DNA from: Clusia tigrina
Taxonomy: Eukaryota > Arthropoda > Insecta > Diptera > Clusiidae
Assembly (NCBI GenBank): GCA_920105625.2
Contig: OV050030.1
Location: forward strand, 177,335,315 to 177,399,314
Length of the DNA: 64,000 bases
Reading direction: 5' to 3'
Position numbers and translations under genes: made by a program. Shown here piece by piece: positions 46,963 to 60,329 of this stretch. Within the stretch, counting starts at the first letter, position 1; each line of letters opens with the position of its first letter. The notes under the pieces are model-generated. The model was not told the DNA's origin and searched no databases. It saw only the letters and a list, made by a program, of their open reading frames with translations.

Positions 46963-47561
46963 CATTCCATATTTTTAATAAATCAATTTATTATCTTTAT
47001 ACATATAGTTATTTTTTTATTTGTTTGCGTTTTGGTCCCCTATGGGAAGGCTAATTGAAACGGTAGGTTCGCCGGACCTCATACGGAGTTCACTATTAAA
47101 CTTGACTCTACCCCGTCAAGCAAGCTCACTGGCATAGTTGTTCCACCATAAGTTTAGGGGGTTGTTTGGGTCAGTAGGTCTGATGAACCCTGCCCCAGGG
47201 AGTTTTTCTTGCTCCCGCCCGGCTATCCCGCCCAAATCCAGCAACCCAAATCCAGCAGAGACATGACCGTACTGAAAGTGGGCCATTGGTCTGAAAAGGG
47301 TAGCCGCACTTCCCCGAAGGGCTAACCAATTCATTAGTGTCGAGCGATTCGGCGGTCTCCACGAAACGTTCGATATGGGCCAGTAGGACTACTAACTAGC
47401 CTTAACGACTGAGCAGGAATCGTAGAAGACTACTTTCTGCCTGTGCGATAGAGGTAGTTCTTAGTTTGTGTAATGGACCATGTCACCGTGTTTCATGTGC
47501 CATGTTCCAGCGCACAGTAAGCCGGTACACCGCAACAAGGTTGAATACCTAATCTAGGGGG

Positions 47562-48439
47562 GATCCTTAATTAAAAAAAGGTACAGCCAAACTAAAACGC
47601 GAAATTGGGTTAGCTAAAAAACGATCAATTAATAATTTTACAGCCGAAATAAACCCAACGATGCCAATTGCGAAAATTTGGACGAAAATATGGCGATTCT
47701 GTGGTTATAAAAGCACCCATGGTATACAATGCATTCACGACCCAAATTCTTCCTCACAATCAACCGCAGATAAAATACGTATTTCGAATATTTTTAGCGA
47801 AGTCTGGGATATTTTAAAAAGCGCTTAACATATCAATATTCCAAACTCACCCCTCACTCATACGATCCAACTACTCCCGCCTTGGCATCTAAAATCTTCA
47901 GCAATCAATACTTACATAAATTCATAATTCAAAATCGGAAGGAATTACAAGCTACAGCGTCACTAACGAAACTAAAATTATTAAATTGTGCAACAATTGA
48001 AACTAAAATTATTAAATACGTTTGTGTTGCTCCTATGACTTCTACTCGTAACTCCATTTTCTCCGACATCAAACATTTCCTGAAAATATACCACACCGAC
48101 ATAAATAAGCTGATTTGGAACGTTACCTCGACATGGTATAAAGACATAAACCCTCACCGAATATCTCTTGTCGATTATTTACCTCGAACCAGAGACACAA
48201 TCAGTAGACTGGACAGCAACAAATTACTAAGAGTCAGATTAGGTCATTCAAAAATTTCTCACGGATATCTGATTAATATTGACCCCAACTCGTTATGCAA
48301 CTGCATTATCCAAACTCTTAATAGTCTCCTATCACATTACCTCCTTGAATGTCCAGAACTGAACCGCTTAAGATATTATGTGTTTCACCATGATGAACCC
48401 CTAACCCTTCTCTCTAACCCCTCCCCAACAGATATTTGA
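47562..48439 (+). pseudogene. I-like ORF2 remnant, unit 9 (RT core deleted)
   Basis: Same as unit 6, including the linker-to-C-terminal jump near 47812; open C-terminal part 47882-48439. Confidence 0.8.
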
Positions 48440-49323
48440 AAAAATCCTGAAATTTTTAAAAACATCTAAATTATATTACCTAATTTAATTCTCCCTCGTT
48501 ACCTAACTCCTTTTACCCATAAGAAGCTAAAGGCCATAGTTTCTATTGCTGCTATAGTTATAATTAGGTATTCATTTAGTTAATACACTAATTTTATTAA
48601 TAAATTAAAAATAAAATTTTAGACTTGGTAAAAAGGAAATATTTTAGATAACTTAAATAAATATGTATTAGAAGACAACCAGGGAGGAAAAATAAATGAA
48701 GATTTGTTTCAAGTTAACGATTTGTTAAATCTTTATTTTAAAAAATGTAATAGGTTTCCGTTTGACTGGACATCAGCACCAACTCGTGCACCATTAAAAC
48801 ACTTGTATTAAAACGTTATAAAATATATTTGTTCGCGGCGCTTTGCGTGCGCTCCGTTTCATCAGCCTAACTTGAATATGCCAAACTTTTACAGAGTTCT
48901 CCACTTAGACCCGCACTATGTTTCTTTCTGATTCGCTAGCATCTTAGTGAATTCAAGGTCGATCTGCTTACCTTAGTAAAAAGGAAATATTTTAGATAAC
49001 TTAAATAAATATGTATTAGGAGACAACCAGGGAGGAAAAATAAATGAAGATTTGTTTCAAGTTAACGATTTGTTAAATCTGTATTTTAAAAAATGTAATA
49101 GGTTTCCGTTTGACTGGATATCAGCACCAACTCGTGCACCAATAAAACACTTGTGTTAAAACGTTATAAAATATATTTCTTCGCGGCGCTTTGCGTGCGC
49201 TCCGTTTCATCAGCCTAACTTGAATATGCCAAACTTTTACAGAGTTCTCCACTTAGACGCGTAATATGTTTCTTTCTGATTCGCTAGCATCTTAGTGAAT
49301 TCAAGGTTGATCTGCTTACCATC

Positions 49324-49838
49324 TGTTTAAGGATCTTTTTCCTTAAATGGTTGCCAGTTCGGTGCTTGTACCAAAATGACTGATGAATTGTTATATGGTG
49401 CTTGTACCAGTATAACGTAGGTTAATCACAAATTGATTAGTTAGTGTGCTATTTCGGTGCTTGTACCAATATAGCTGTTGCGATTGTTATATGGCGCATG
49501 AACCAGTATAACTTAAAAGGAACACAAATGCGTGTGGTTGATGGAGTCAATTATTAAAAGCTGACTGATTTATTTCATAAAGGTGTCAACTTATATACTA
49601 ATTGATACACATATAATTACAATAACAATTAAGGAATTTAAGTAATGCTTACGTACAAAATAAAACGGAAATATCATGTTACTTAAAATTAAAGAAATTG
49701 AAAATAAATTTTCACCCATATAAAAATGCTAGCTTGCAAAATTGTGCATACATATGTGCAAATATAGCTAACTGCAATTTGATGTGCATATTCGTTCGTG
49801 GAGCAGTGGGATCGCTACGCTCGGCATATGGTTAAACA
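49324..49838 (-). repeat. BEL 3' LTR (copy B)
   Basis: 515 bp. Reads GAACCAGTATAAC near 49500 where copy A's 3' LTR has GAACTAGTATAAC; here it agrees with the 5' LTR. Confidence 0.95.
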
Positions 49839-50284
49839 TCCTCCCGGCCTTGAGCGGCAGTCGCTCTACCCGATCTATCGTAAGTCGTAACGAACTCCAG
49901 GTCTGCTGATTCAGCTGCATCGTGAAGGTCCAAAGGTCCTTGAGATGTTGCTCGTTTTGTTGAATTTTTTGACTGGTTTCTGCGGCGTTTTTTGCATATT
50001 CTGAGTCAAGAACGCCAAACAGTGAGTGTGCAACATTACCTATGAAGTCAATTGCGCCTCGCTTCGTACGTGTATTGTGACTGGCCTGCAACAATTTTAT
50101 TTCTGGCGTCCAATTCATTTGCCAATCGCTGTATTATTGTTGTTGTAGTGGAGCATGCTTTCGGGTCACGGGTTGATTCACACGATCGCTGGAGTATTTG
50201 TGGATAACCCTTGAGTTTGTCAAACTCTTTCCAATATGATTGCATGTCCACATAGGTGATGATACTCCATTGACTGGTTGCCAA
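49768..50284 (-). pseudogene. env: BEL/roo-type env ectodomain fragment (copy B)
   Basis: As copy A with the RTKR furin-like site; one codon differs (Ser for Ile near 49975). Same frame breaks and same 3' truncation into the LTR. Confidence 0.75.
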
Positions 50285-50804
50285 TGTTTTCGAAGTATAT
50301 TCCGGGATCGGAGGAAAATGGTTTGTTTTGTATTGATGAAGACGAACAAGCAGGCAAAAAGAGAGTCACCAACAATACTGCTACAATTGATGACGTGGCT
50401 GTGATTCGCGTACGTTTGGTAGGAGGCGCTCCATTGATTGCCGTTTCCTTCGAGGCTGGTTTATTATCAGTGGAGTATGTCTGACTTGTCGTGGTTTCTG
50501 GTGAATTGTCTTCCTCAGGTACAATGGGAAGTGGGGCTAATTTGTGAATTGGTCGCCTCAGAATGCTTGTGGCAGTTCTTACATCTGCGACTCTGATTAG
50601 GCCGTCATCTCCTCTTATCACCTTGGTAATTCTTCCTAATGGCCATTTCAGTGGTGGCGCATTTTCATCCTTAATTATCACCATCATGCCAGGATTAACA
50701 CTGTGACAGGCGCTCTTCCATTGGTATCGATATTGCAAGGTGTTCAAATATTCATTGTCCACCTCCTCCAGAATTCTGTACGTAAGTGAGACACAATTTG
50801 CCAT
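50220..50804 (-). pseudogene. BEL DUF5641 region fused to env start (copy B)
   Basis: Same 194-codon frame as copy A. Confidence 0.8.
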
Positions 50805-51232
50805 CTTTTATGGTAATTGGCATGATTTTCTTGTGCTCCTGGGTCGACTATTGATGTTAAAGGTTCCCCTATCAACAAATGTCCGGGGGCGAGTGCTGCT
50901 AAGTCGTTTGGATCCGATGATAAAGGAGTTATTGGCCGAGAATTTAGGATTGCCTCAGCTTCCAATATCACAGTCTCCATTTCTTCATACGTTAAGGCCG
51001 CTGCAGCTAATGTTGACTGTAGTAAATATTTAGCGGATTTGACTGCTGCTTCCCATAAACCGCCAAAATGCGGGGCGCGGGGTGGAATGAATGAAAATTC
51101 GATGTGCTGCTTACTACATTCGCTGATAATGTGCTGCTTAGCGTGCTTAGCTAGGATAACTTGTTGTAATTCGTACATAAGATTTTTTGTGCCAACAAAG
51201 TTAGTGGCATTGTCAAAATAGATTGCAGTGGC
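50744..51232 (-). pseudogene. BEL integrase, C-terminal part of core (copy B)
   Basis: Same as copy A: FDNATNF and GGLWEAAVKS, split from the first catalytic Asp by the frameshift near 51235. Confidence 0.85.
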
Positions 51233-52475
51233 CTCGTCGTCCTATAAAACGCCTTAGGGCTCCAATGCAGGCCTCTGTTGTTAAATCACTGACTATTTCC
51301 ATATGTATGGCCTTAGTAGCGAAGCAACCGAATACAGCTACGTATGCCTTAAGCAGCCGCTTCCCGCGCAGCTTGAAATGTGCATAGATTGGTCCAAAGA
51401 AGTCAACGCCGGAAATTATGAACGGTCTGGCCGGATGCACTCTGTCCTTAGGAAGGTTTCCCATTATTTGTTGTAGCATTACAGGTTTCATTCTTATGCA
51501 TCTCACACAGCCCTGAATTACCGACCTGGCTAACACCTTTACCTTGATTGGCCAATATCTTTGCCTGCCGATGGATGTTAATGTGTGCGCGCCGGCGTGA
51601 AGATGTAGTTTATGTAGATCACTTAAGAGGAGTTTGGATAATGGATGACGGTGAGGTAAGAGCATTGGGTGTTTGGCGTCGTAGGTAAGGCTAGATGACT
51701 GTAACCGCCCCCCTACTCTGAGAATTCCATTTGTGTCAACGAACGGGGAAAGAGAGCTGAATGAGCTATTGTTACTCACTGTCGAATATTCCGCTAATTG
51801 TGTGAATTCCTTGTTAAATTCTTGCTGCTGCATTAGCTTTACAATTGCTATTAGAGCACCTTCCTGTTCATCTGCAGTGGGGCAAGTTGAATCGAATCTT
51901 TCATCCCTTTTGAATCTTTTGAAGCGTTGTATGTATGCTACAATCCTTTGCAAGCGGTGGAAAAAGTTACCATGATTGATGCTTGACAAGAGGTTAGATT
52001 CTTTGGTGGTCGTTGCTACTGCAGACCCCGATACTATTGATTCCTTGGCCTGACGTAGTTCTAATTCGCATTTTCCTAGAGCTGGTTGAAGTGGCCAGAT
52101 TGTGATCAATCCATGTAAAAAACGGGGCCCGTAGAACCAGAAACTGTTATTAATCAACTTCCCTGGAGTCAGGCCTCTTGATATTAGATCCGCTGGGTTG
52201 TCTTGTGATCGGACATGGCGCCATTGTCTTGGAGATGACCATCGTTGAAGTGAAGAGATTCGATTGGCGATAAATGTATGATAATGTGCTGAGTCAGCAT
52301 TGATCCAGCCGAGGACTGCTGTGGAATCTGACCAATAGAACACTTCAGCATCGAGGAATGTTGCTCCTTGTTTTAGCTTCTGCATTAATTCTACCGCAAG
52401 TTTAGCAGCGCAAAGTTCTAGTCTAGGCAGCGTAATTTTTTTTGTAGGAGCTACTCTAGATTTTGCGCAAATGAA
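51213..52475 (-). pseudogene. BEL RNase H end and integrase N-terminal part (copy B)
   Basis: As copy A, with one Ser-to-Leu change near 52127 (FLHGS/FLHGL). Confidence 0.85.
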
Positions 52476-52970
52476 TCATACTATGATGGTATCGTGGACA
52501 TCTGATGATCGTATATATGCCACTGCACCATAGGCCCGCTCTGATGCATCTGCGAAGATATGTATTTGGGGATTTTTGGGTGATGCTCCACTAAATATGT
52601 ATCGTGGGACACTGATTTTTTGTAGTTCCCTTAATTCAGTGCGAAACTGTAGCCACGTTGTATGAAGATTTTGTGGCAAGGATGCATCCCAGTCTACGTT
52701 GAGCTTCCAGAGTGCTTGAAGAAATATTTTGGCTGTGACGGTGCCAATGAATCCAAGAGGGTCAAAAAGCCTAGATATGTCAGACAGCGTACTGCGTTTT
52801 GTGATTTTTCTTGCTTCTGTAGTAACTATCTTGAGAGTGAATGTATCGCTTATTGGTTGCCAGATAAGTCCCATTGTCTTAATGCTATCCTTTCCGGGTT
52901 GACTACAGTTTAACGCTAGCTCTTGATCACTAGGTGGAATATTTTTGAACAGATGATGGTGGTTGGCGCA
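52476..52970 (-). pseudogene. BEL connection and RNase H N-terminal part (copy B)
   Basis: Same protein as copy A; TGA 52476-52478. Confidence 0.85.
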
Positions 52971-54028
52971 TCACTTCCGTAACTTAAATCCGGCCGATCC
53001 AAGCATATTTTGTAACTGTGTTTGAATGTCGACTGCTGCAGATAATGTATTGGCTCCACTCAGTGCATCGTCTACGTAGAAATTAGAATTGATTGCTGCT
53101 GCTGCTAAGGGAAATTTGTGAGTTTGTTGGTTTCCTAGTGTCCGCAATGTTTTAATGGCCAGGTATGGAACCACTGATGTGCCATATGTGACTGTAGCTA
53201 GCTGGTAACATTTTAACGGCTGCGACGAGTCTTCTCTCCACCAGATAAGCTGGTACTTCCGATCCTCCTTAGCAACCCAAATTTGCTGATACATTTTTTC
53301 AATGTCAGCGGTGAAGGCATATTGTGACAACCGAAACCGAAGTAGTATTTGAACCACATCATCTTGTATACTGGGGCCAATTAACAGAATGTCGTTGAGC
53401 GATATATTAGCTGAAATTTTGGCTGATGCATCAAATACGACCCTTAATTTTGTTGTGGAACTGTCTGGTTTCATCACCGCATGGTGTGGCAGGAAATAGT
53501 GCGGACCTCTGATGGTGTCAGTTGATACTTCCTCCATATGTCCCAGGGATTCATAATCTCTCATAAACGTCACAAACCGTTGAAGGGCTATGTCCCTTGA
53601 CTCACCCAAATGCGTAGGGTCTCCTTGGAAAGGAAGTTTTGCAATGAAGCGGCCATCTGTGCCTCGTTGGGTATGATGGTTGTAGTGTTCTTCACATTGT
53701 CGTTCAGTGAGAGTAAACTTGGTTGCATCACATTCTTCTAAGCGCCAGAATTTCTCCAATGATTCTTCAAGATTTTCATCCTCCGTGCAAACTCCACAAG
53801 TTGCAATTGGACTTGATGTATCCTGCCTGTTGTATGCACCACCAACTACCCATCCGAAGAGTGTGTTTTGTAAAATTGTTCCCCCTTCTCCTGGTGATAG
53901 TTGTCCAACACATAATGTTTGGTAAAACAACCCTGCGCCTATCAGCAAATCAATTCGAGCTGATTCATTGAATGATGGATCTGCTAGCTTAATGTTTTTC
54001 GGATTTGACCACTGTGAAATGTCAATAG
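52971..54028 (-). pseudogene. BEL reverse transcriptase (copy B)
   Basis: Same as copy A, YVDDAL intact; TGA at 52971-52973; A7 run at 54029-54035. Confidence 0.9.
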
Positions 54029-54469
54029 TTTTTTTGGCTGATCAGACACGATTTTAGGAAGAATTTGTGCTTCTATGTGTGTCGTGAATCCAGTGGTCGT
54101 TGATTCCAATCCGACGATCACCGTCTCTGTGGTTCGCTTTTTGCTATTGCCGATTCCTTCGATGAAAGTGTCGCCTTTTCGCTTACGCAATCCTAATTGC
54201 CTTGCTAGGCTTTGTGTTATGAAATTCAACTGCGAGCCACTGTCGAGGAGCGCGCGACATTTGACTTCCTGTCCCCAATCGGATCTTAACGTTATAGACA
54301 CGGTACTCAACAGTGCTGGTCCATGACGAGTTGGTTGCATAGGCAACGCTGCTAACGAAGGTGCTGATGATGGCTTGGTTGTGTTGGCGTTTTCCAGTTT
54401 TTCTTGGTCTGATGCTAGCTGCAAATGCAAAAGCGTATTGTGCTTCCTTGGACACTTGGTACATGATCT
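53984..54469 (-). pseudogene. BEL aspartic protease (copy B)
   Basis: As copy A (ALLDSGSQLNFIT), with one Ser-to-Phe change near 54164. Confidence 0.85.
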
Positions 54470-55984
54470 TCATGAGCAATTCTTTGAACCATGACCAGTT
54501 TTCAAACAGTTGACGCATCGTTTTAGGCGTTGAATTGTGTTCAACCGTTGACTTGGAGTCATCTTCAGGAACCTTGGGCACAGGTAGAGTGCATGTGACT
54601 GCTTACATATGTCACACGCTTGAGCTGATGTGGTGGCACTTAAAGCTTTGTAGTTGCCATGCTGCTTGCCCCTTTCGCTATTAGGCTTGTTGCTCTTGAT
54701 TCCCAGCGCTTCCAGGGTTTGGAAACGTATCCTCAAAAAGGCTGGGGATTCCTCCAGTGATGGCATTTTAGTTGGGTCCTGGATGGATTGTTCCCATAAA
54801 ACGTGCGTTGACTTGCTGAGTTGCTGAACTAGGATGAATAGCAGAATTGGGTCCCATGATGAAGTGTCTAGACCCAAATTCTGAAGGCTTAAAATGCACT
54901 CTCGCGTTGTATCATGCAGTAATTTGACGTTCGTAGCACTCTCGAGATTTGATGTAGTTTGCGTTAGTAGTCGACACAATGCTGCGTTAACTAAATGCCC
55001 CAAGTTTTCGTACCGTTCGTTGATCACTTGCCATGCGGTCACGTAGTTGTCTGCCGATGTGAGATGACGAATGAGGGCTTCTGCTTCTCCTATAAGGCTG
55101 GATTTCAGGTACCACATTTTTTGGCACTGTGGTATGGGCTGCTTGTCCACCAGTTCCATGAATAAATCTCGGAATTGTCGCCACTGGAGATAATTACCGT
55201 CAAATTTTGGTAACTCCACCTTTGGCAATGGTAATTTTGGAGATGCATTTGTTGGCGTGCTTCTATCCACAGCATTGCAGCTGCTCGATTGTTGGCCCAT
55301 GTCCAAGAGGATGGCCAATTTGTTGTGAAACTGTTGTTCGCGTTGGAAGAAGTCTTCAATGTCGTACGTGATGTCTCCAGCTTCACACAGTAGTTTGTGC
55401 AAACCTTGTACTATCTGCCAATGTTGCTCTAGGTTGCTTGCCTGACGCGTGTAGAAACTGCCTGGGTGTATTATCTGGTTGGCAAGCAATTGATCAATCG
55501 TCTTAAAGATGTTAGTGATGAGTAGTCCTTGTCGTTGAACATGCGACAGAACGGGTTGCGAACGGGACTGTTGTTGGATAGCCCCACCTTCCTGAGTTAG
55601 TGGTTGTAGCCGTACTAGTCCAGGTGATTGTGCTCTTGGCACTGTTGTTGTTGTCTTCGGGAGTATCTTCGATGCCTTCAGCGTATTGATAGTGCCTTGC
55701 ATTTCCTCGCGAAGCTTGTAATATTTGGCACCCACCATTGCGTGTATGTCCTTCGCAAAGTATGGGTGAGAAGTGTCATCCCCATAGCTTTTCCGGATCA
55801 CAACGTCAGATTGGTTGAATTGTTGCCATTGATTATCAAGTTCTTGCAGCCTTTTTTCCACGAATTCTAATGTCCTTCGTTCGTGAGCTGTTTTCTTATA
55901 GCTTGATATCAGTGTTTGAATGGTCAATGCTCTGTCGTCTTGTTGACGAACCAGCTCTTCCATTGGCATGTTGTCGGAAGTCAT
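54470..55984 (-). CDS. gag: BEL Gag (504 codons, copy B)
   Basis: Open from ATG 55984 as in copy A, with Thr for Lys in RSTPTNASP near residue 245. DUF1759-like region and CCHC knuckle unchanged. Ends at TGA 54470-54472. Confidence 0.85.
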   Translation of the reverse strand: MTSDNMPMEELVRQQDDRALTIQTLISSYKKTAHERRTLEFVEKRLQELDNQWQQFNQSDVVIRKSYGDDTSHPYFAKDIHAMVGAKYYKLREEMQGTINTLKASKILPKTTTTVPRAQSPGLVRLQPLTQEGGAIQQQSRSQPVLSHVQRQGLLITNIFKTIDQLLANQIIHPGSFYTRQASNLEQHWQIVQGLHKLLCEAGDITYDIEDFFQREQQFHNKLAILLDMGQQSSSCNAVDRSTPTNASPKLPLPKVELPKFDGNYLQWRQFRDLFMELVDKQPIPQCQKMWYLKSSLIGEAEALIRHLTSADNYVTAWQVINERYENLGHLVNAALCRLLTQTTSNLESATNVKLLHDTTRECILSLQNLGLDTSSWDPILLFILVQQLSKSTHVLWEQSIQDPTKMPSLEESPAFLRIRFQTLEALGIKSNKPNSERGKQHGNYKALSATTSAQACDICKQSHALYLCPRFLKMTPSQRLNTIQRLKRCVNCLKTGHGSKNCS

Positions 55985-56052
55985 GATAAATTATTGATGA
56001 GCTTTATTCAGCTGATGTCCTCAGGAATGGTAGATGTGCCGTGTCCTGTTGA

Positions 56053-56069
56053 TCACGTCGGGGTCACCA
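56053..56069 (-). promoter_or_regulatory. BEL primer-binding site (copy B)
   Basis: TGGTGACCCCGACGTGA on minus, four bases inside the 5' LTR, as in copy A. Confidence 0.7.
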
Positions 56070-56073
56070 AAAA

Positions 56074-56586
56074 TGTTTAAGGATATTTTTCCTTAAATGG
56101 TTGCCAGTTCGGTGCTTGTACCAAAATGGCTGATGAATTGTTATATGGTGCTTGTACCAGTATAACGTAGGTTAATCACAAATTGATTAGTTAGTTTGCT
56201 ATTTCGGTGCTTGTACCAATATAGCTGTTGCGATTGTTATATGGCGCATGAACCAGTATAACTTAAAAGGAAGACAAATGCGTGTGGTTGATGGAGTCAA
56301 TTATTAAAAACTGACTGATTTATTTCATAAAGGTGTGAACTTATATACTAATTGATACACATATAATTACAATAACAATTAAGTAATTTAAGTAATGCTT
56401 ACGTACAGAATAAAACGGAAATATCATGTTACTTAAAATTAAAGAAATTGAAAATAAATTTTCACACATAAAAATGCTAGCTTGCAAAATTGTGCATACG
56501 TATGTGCAAATATAGCTAACTGCAATTTGATGTGCATATTCGTTCGTGGAGCAGTGGGATCGCTACGCTCGGCATATGGTTAAACA
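56074..56586 (-). repeat. BEL 5' LTR (copy B)
   Basis: 513 bp. No difference seen from 34157-34669. Confidence 0.95.
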
Positions 56587-56591
56587 CCATC

Positions 56592-57358
56592 TTTAATTGA
56601 GTCTCGTGTGATCAAAAGGTGATATTCTTATTGTCGTATGTTTGGAATGGAAAGGATGTATAGCAGCAAAGATCTGTTTGTATAGACGGTCGGTCCCAGA
56701 TTCGAAAGCTTCTATGACATTCTAATACGGAAGTGTTTCTATCTCAGTATTTTTGCGGCTGACTCCCTATTTGTCAAGGAGGTTTGTGTGTATAATGACG
56801 TTTTTTTCCATTTGTCAGGCTCGTATAATTTCATTCACATCGTCTTTTAGAACTAACACTCTATTCAGGGTTCCGACTTTTTGAAATCTTTTTCGTCAGC
56901 AACACTGTTAAATTGAATTACTAGTTGGTTGATGTTTTCTACCACCCCTTGTTTAACCTCGAAGAGTTTTTCGTTAATATGATATTAATGGTTATCATTG
57001 TCGACAAAGTATCTTTGATTTTATAAGATCCGGTTCCAATCTGCGGCGTCTGGAGAACCCACAATACATTTCCATCCTTGTCTATCCAATCAATTGAGCG
57101 TGTTGGTCTTCTTCTTTCATTTTTCAGATCCTCAAGGCGGTCGACGATTTGGTTAAGATGAAACTTTATTACCATTTATACCTCCTTCTCTTTTCTATCA
57201 ATTGAGTTGTCTGTGCCAAGACATTGGTAGCGCTCCAAATTGATAGCGTGTACCAGTTTAAAGTGTCCATTTATTATCCACTCATTTCCATTACAAATTG
57301 TTACAATTGGAGCTTTGTAATTAAAGATGTGCAGCCCCCATAACCAAAAGAGTGCCAT
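56592..57358 (-). pseudogene. env: Errantivirus-type env remnant, unit 10 (cut by BEL)
   Basis: As unit 7: surface-subunit end 57358-57176, RRRPTRS below ATG 57175; downstream piece at 49212-49318 left of the BEL element. Confidence 0.7.
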
Positions 57359-57767
57359 AAATCTGTAATATATAAATTGGGGTGGCAGCTGGGGGCACTA
57401 TTGATAATTTGTCAATATTTTTTTTGCCCTCTTGTGCAAACCGCTTTGTCGGCTTGGAGCTCGATGTCGGCGTGGAGCCATCCATCCGATCGGGTTCTTT
57501 TAGGGGTCGTTCGCGCAGACACGTTTGCAGGATTTGCTGCCAAGGACCGAGCTGTTTCCAGCGATATGCCCCTGGCAAGCAAGGCCTTTTCATTACATCT
57601 CAGCCGACTCCTGGCTAATAGTGATACCTATATCCTCCGGCCTGTCGGACAAGAGACGGATGCCCCCTCCAACTGGTCGTGTTCCATACTTTCATTGGCG
57701 ATGGGACCAGTTGCCCTCTCGACTAATGATGGCTGTTGGCTCTTTGCACATTTGAAGGTGTGCATTC
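57321..57767 (-). pseudogene. Non-LTR ORF1 N-terminal fragment, unit 10
   Basis: Same as unit 7. Confidence 0.5.
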
Positions 57768-58358
57768 CATATTTTTAATAAATCAATTTATTATCTTTAT
57801 ACATATAGTTATTTTTTTATTTGTTTGCGTTTTGGTCATCCATGGGCGCCCCATGGGAAGGCTAATTGAAACGGTAGGTTCGCCGGACCTCATACGGAGT
57901 TCACTGTTAAACTTGACTCTACCCCGTCAAGCAAGCTCACTGGCATAGTTGTTCCACCGTAAGTTTAGGGGGTTGTTTGGGTCAGTAGGTCTGATGAACT
58001 CTGCCCCAGGGAGTTTTTCTTCTCCCCCGCCCGGCTATCAGAAACCCAAATCCAGCAGAGTCATGACCGTACTGAAAGTGGGCCATTGGTCTGAAAAGGA
58101 TTGCCGCACTTCCCCGAAGGGCTGACCAATTCATTAGTGTCTAGCGATTCGGCGGTCTCAACGAAACGTTCGATATGGGCCAGTAGTACTACTGGCTAGC
58201 CTTAACGACTGAGCAGGAATCGTAGAAGACTACTTGCAGCCTGTGCGATAGAGGTAGTTCTTAGTTTGTGTAATGGACCATGTAACCGTGTTTCATGTGC
58301 CATGTTCCAGCGCACAGTAAGCCCGTACACCGCACCAGGTGGACTACCTAACGTAGCG

Positions 58359-60329
58359 GATCCTTAATTTAAAAAAAGGTACAGCCAAACTAAAACGCGA
58401 AATTGGGTTAGCTAAAAAACGATCAATTAATAATTTTACAGCCGAAATAAACCCAACGATGCCAATTGCGAAAATTTGGACGAAAATATGGCGATTCTGT
58501 GGTTATAAAAGCACCCATGGTATACATTGTATTCACGACCCAAATTCTTCCCCACAATCAACCACAGATAAAATACGTATTTCGAATATTTTTGCGAAGA
58601 CTGGGATATCCCTGAATCCCTCATGTTTATAGAAAGTCATCGACAAAATAATTGTCAATAGACTACGGTGGTGTGCCACTACAAATAAACTAGGCAATAG
58701 TCATCAAATGGGATTCAAAAGAGTCAAATCGACAACCGATACTCTGCTGTATGTCGATTCTCTGATTGCAAACTGCCTCTCGAAAAAGAAACACCTTACT
58801 ATAATATCACTAGATTTCCAAAAAGCCTTAGATAAAATAGGAATCCACACCTTTATTGACCAGCTCATCGAATGGAAAGTAGGACCTAAAGTAATCAACT
58901 ATGTAAAATATTTCATGACCAATAGAAAAATTATAGTGAAAATTGGTCAACACATCTCCAATCTGCAACCACTACACAAGGATCACCTCTCTCGGTAATT
59001 CTCTTCCTAATAGCCTACAATAAGCTTAGCCACACCATAGCATTGTAAAAGGACATCGACTTCTGCTCTTACGCAGTCGAGTTTAATATGATAGTCCAAT
59101 CGAACAAAAACAAAATCCCTTCCATAGGTTTTACCACTCAATTTTAAAATATATCTAACTGGTGTGAATACTCGGGCGCTGTTCTTTGTACAACAAAATG
59201 CAAATTCATTCACATTTTGCCGAAAATACGTTTGCAACTGAACTGTCAAAGCTAATAACCTCCAAATACCCGAAGTAAATAACTTAAAAATCCTCGGTAT
59301 ACTCATCAACAAGAGATATAGATGGAATATCTTATCTCGACATCTAAATGTCGTAAAGTCTCTATCTAGCGCAAAATTTGACTGCTCCACCTACTCGCTG
59401 CCCCAAGTCGTAAAATCTCTCATTATCTCTAAAATTAACTACGGTTTATTTTTTTATGGATTTTGTAGCAAATCACTTCTCAACACTAAAAAGTGTCTAC
59501 AACTCGGCGATTGCAATCGCCCTTTGGGCTTTTCGGTCTACACCGATGTACAATATGCTTTTCGAGGCAAACTTACTCACCCTCGAGAATCACAGGAAAC
59601 TACAGCTTAACAAACTACCGAAATCAATTCTCCACAGCAACGATACAACTCTACTGAATCTAATAAAAAGACTCAAGAAAAATGTTAACGTACCAAAAAT
59701 ATCTTGAGATTCTTGAGAATTTTAAAAAGTGCGTCACATATCAATATTCCAAACTCACCCCTCACTCATACGATCCAACTACTCCCGCCTTGGCATCTAA
59801 AATCTTCAGCAATCAATACTTACATAAATTCATAATTCAAAATCGGAAGGAATTACAAGCTACAGCGTCACTAACGAAAATAAAATTATTAAATTGTGCA
59901 GCTAAATACGTTTGTGCTGCTCCTATGACTTCTACTCGTAACTACAATTTCTCCGACATCAAACATTTCCTGAAAATATACCACACCGACATAAAGAAGC
60001 TGATTTGGAACGTTACCTCGACATGGTATAAAGACATAAACCCACACCGAGTATCTCTTGTCGATTATTTACCTCGAACCACAGACACAATCAGTTGACT
60101 GGACAGCAACAAATTACTAAGAGTCAGATTAGGTCATTCAAAAATTTCTCACGGATATCTGATGAATATTGAACCCAACTCGTTATGCAACTGCATTATC
60201 CAAACTCTTAATAGTCTCCTATCACATTACCTCCTTGAATGTCCACAACTGAACCGCTTAAGATATTATGTGTTTCACCATGATGAACCCCTAACCCTTC
60301 TCTCTAACCCCTCACCAAAAGATATTTGA
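58359..60329 (+). pseudogene. I-like ORF2 remnant, unit 10
   Basis: Same as unit 7: RT N-part 58708-58998, SYAVE near 59070, extra 270 bp with ALWAFRSTP (59456-59707), C-terminal part 59682-60098 ended by TGA, stop of remnant 60327-60329. Confidence 0.8.

Larger units (their letters stand above)
42030..48439. repeat. Array unit 9 (copy of unit 6)
   Basis: Same layout and insertion as unit 6. Its first kilobase (42124-43107) differs from unit 6 at many bases and lacks its 16-bp loss. Blocks: 42448-43305 env, 43306-46541 LOA-like, 46542-46962 ORF1-like, 46982-47561 leader-like, 47562-48439 ORF2 remnant. Confidence 0.9.
49324..56586 (-). mobile_element. BEL/Pao LTR retrotransposon with truncated env (copy B)
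   Basis: Duplicate of 27407-34669 with CCATC at 49319-49323 and 56587-56591, the same stops (TGA at 54470, 52971, 52476) and the same frame changes. Being at the same unit position with the same flanks, it is a segmental copy and not a second insertion. Confidence 0.95.
48440..60329. repeat. Array unit 10 (copy of unit 7, with BEL)
   Basis: Same layout as unit 7 shifted by 21,917: 48440-48859 I-like tail, ~345-bp local duplication 48628-49321, BEL 49324-56586, env 56592-57358, ORF1-like 57321-57767, leader-like 57782-58358, ORF2 remnant 58359-60329. Confidence 0.9.

Noticed and set aside
49324..56586. Second independent BEL insertion
   Set aside because: Same target, same flanks, same defects and same LTR differences as 27407-34669: a segmental copy.
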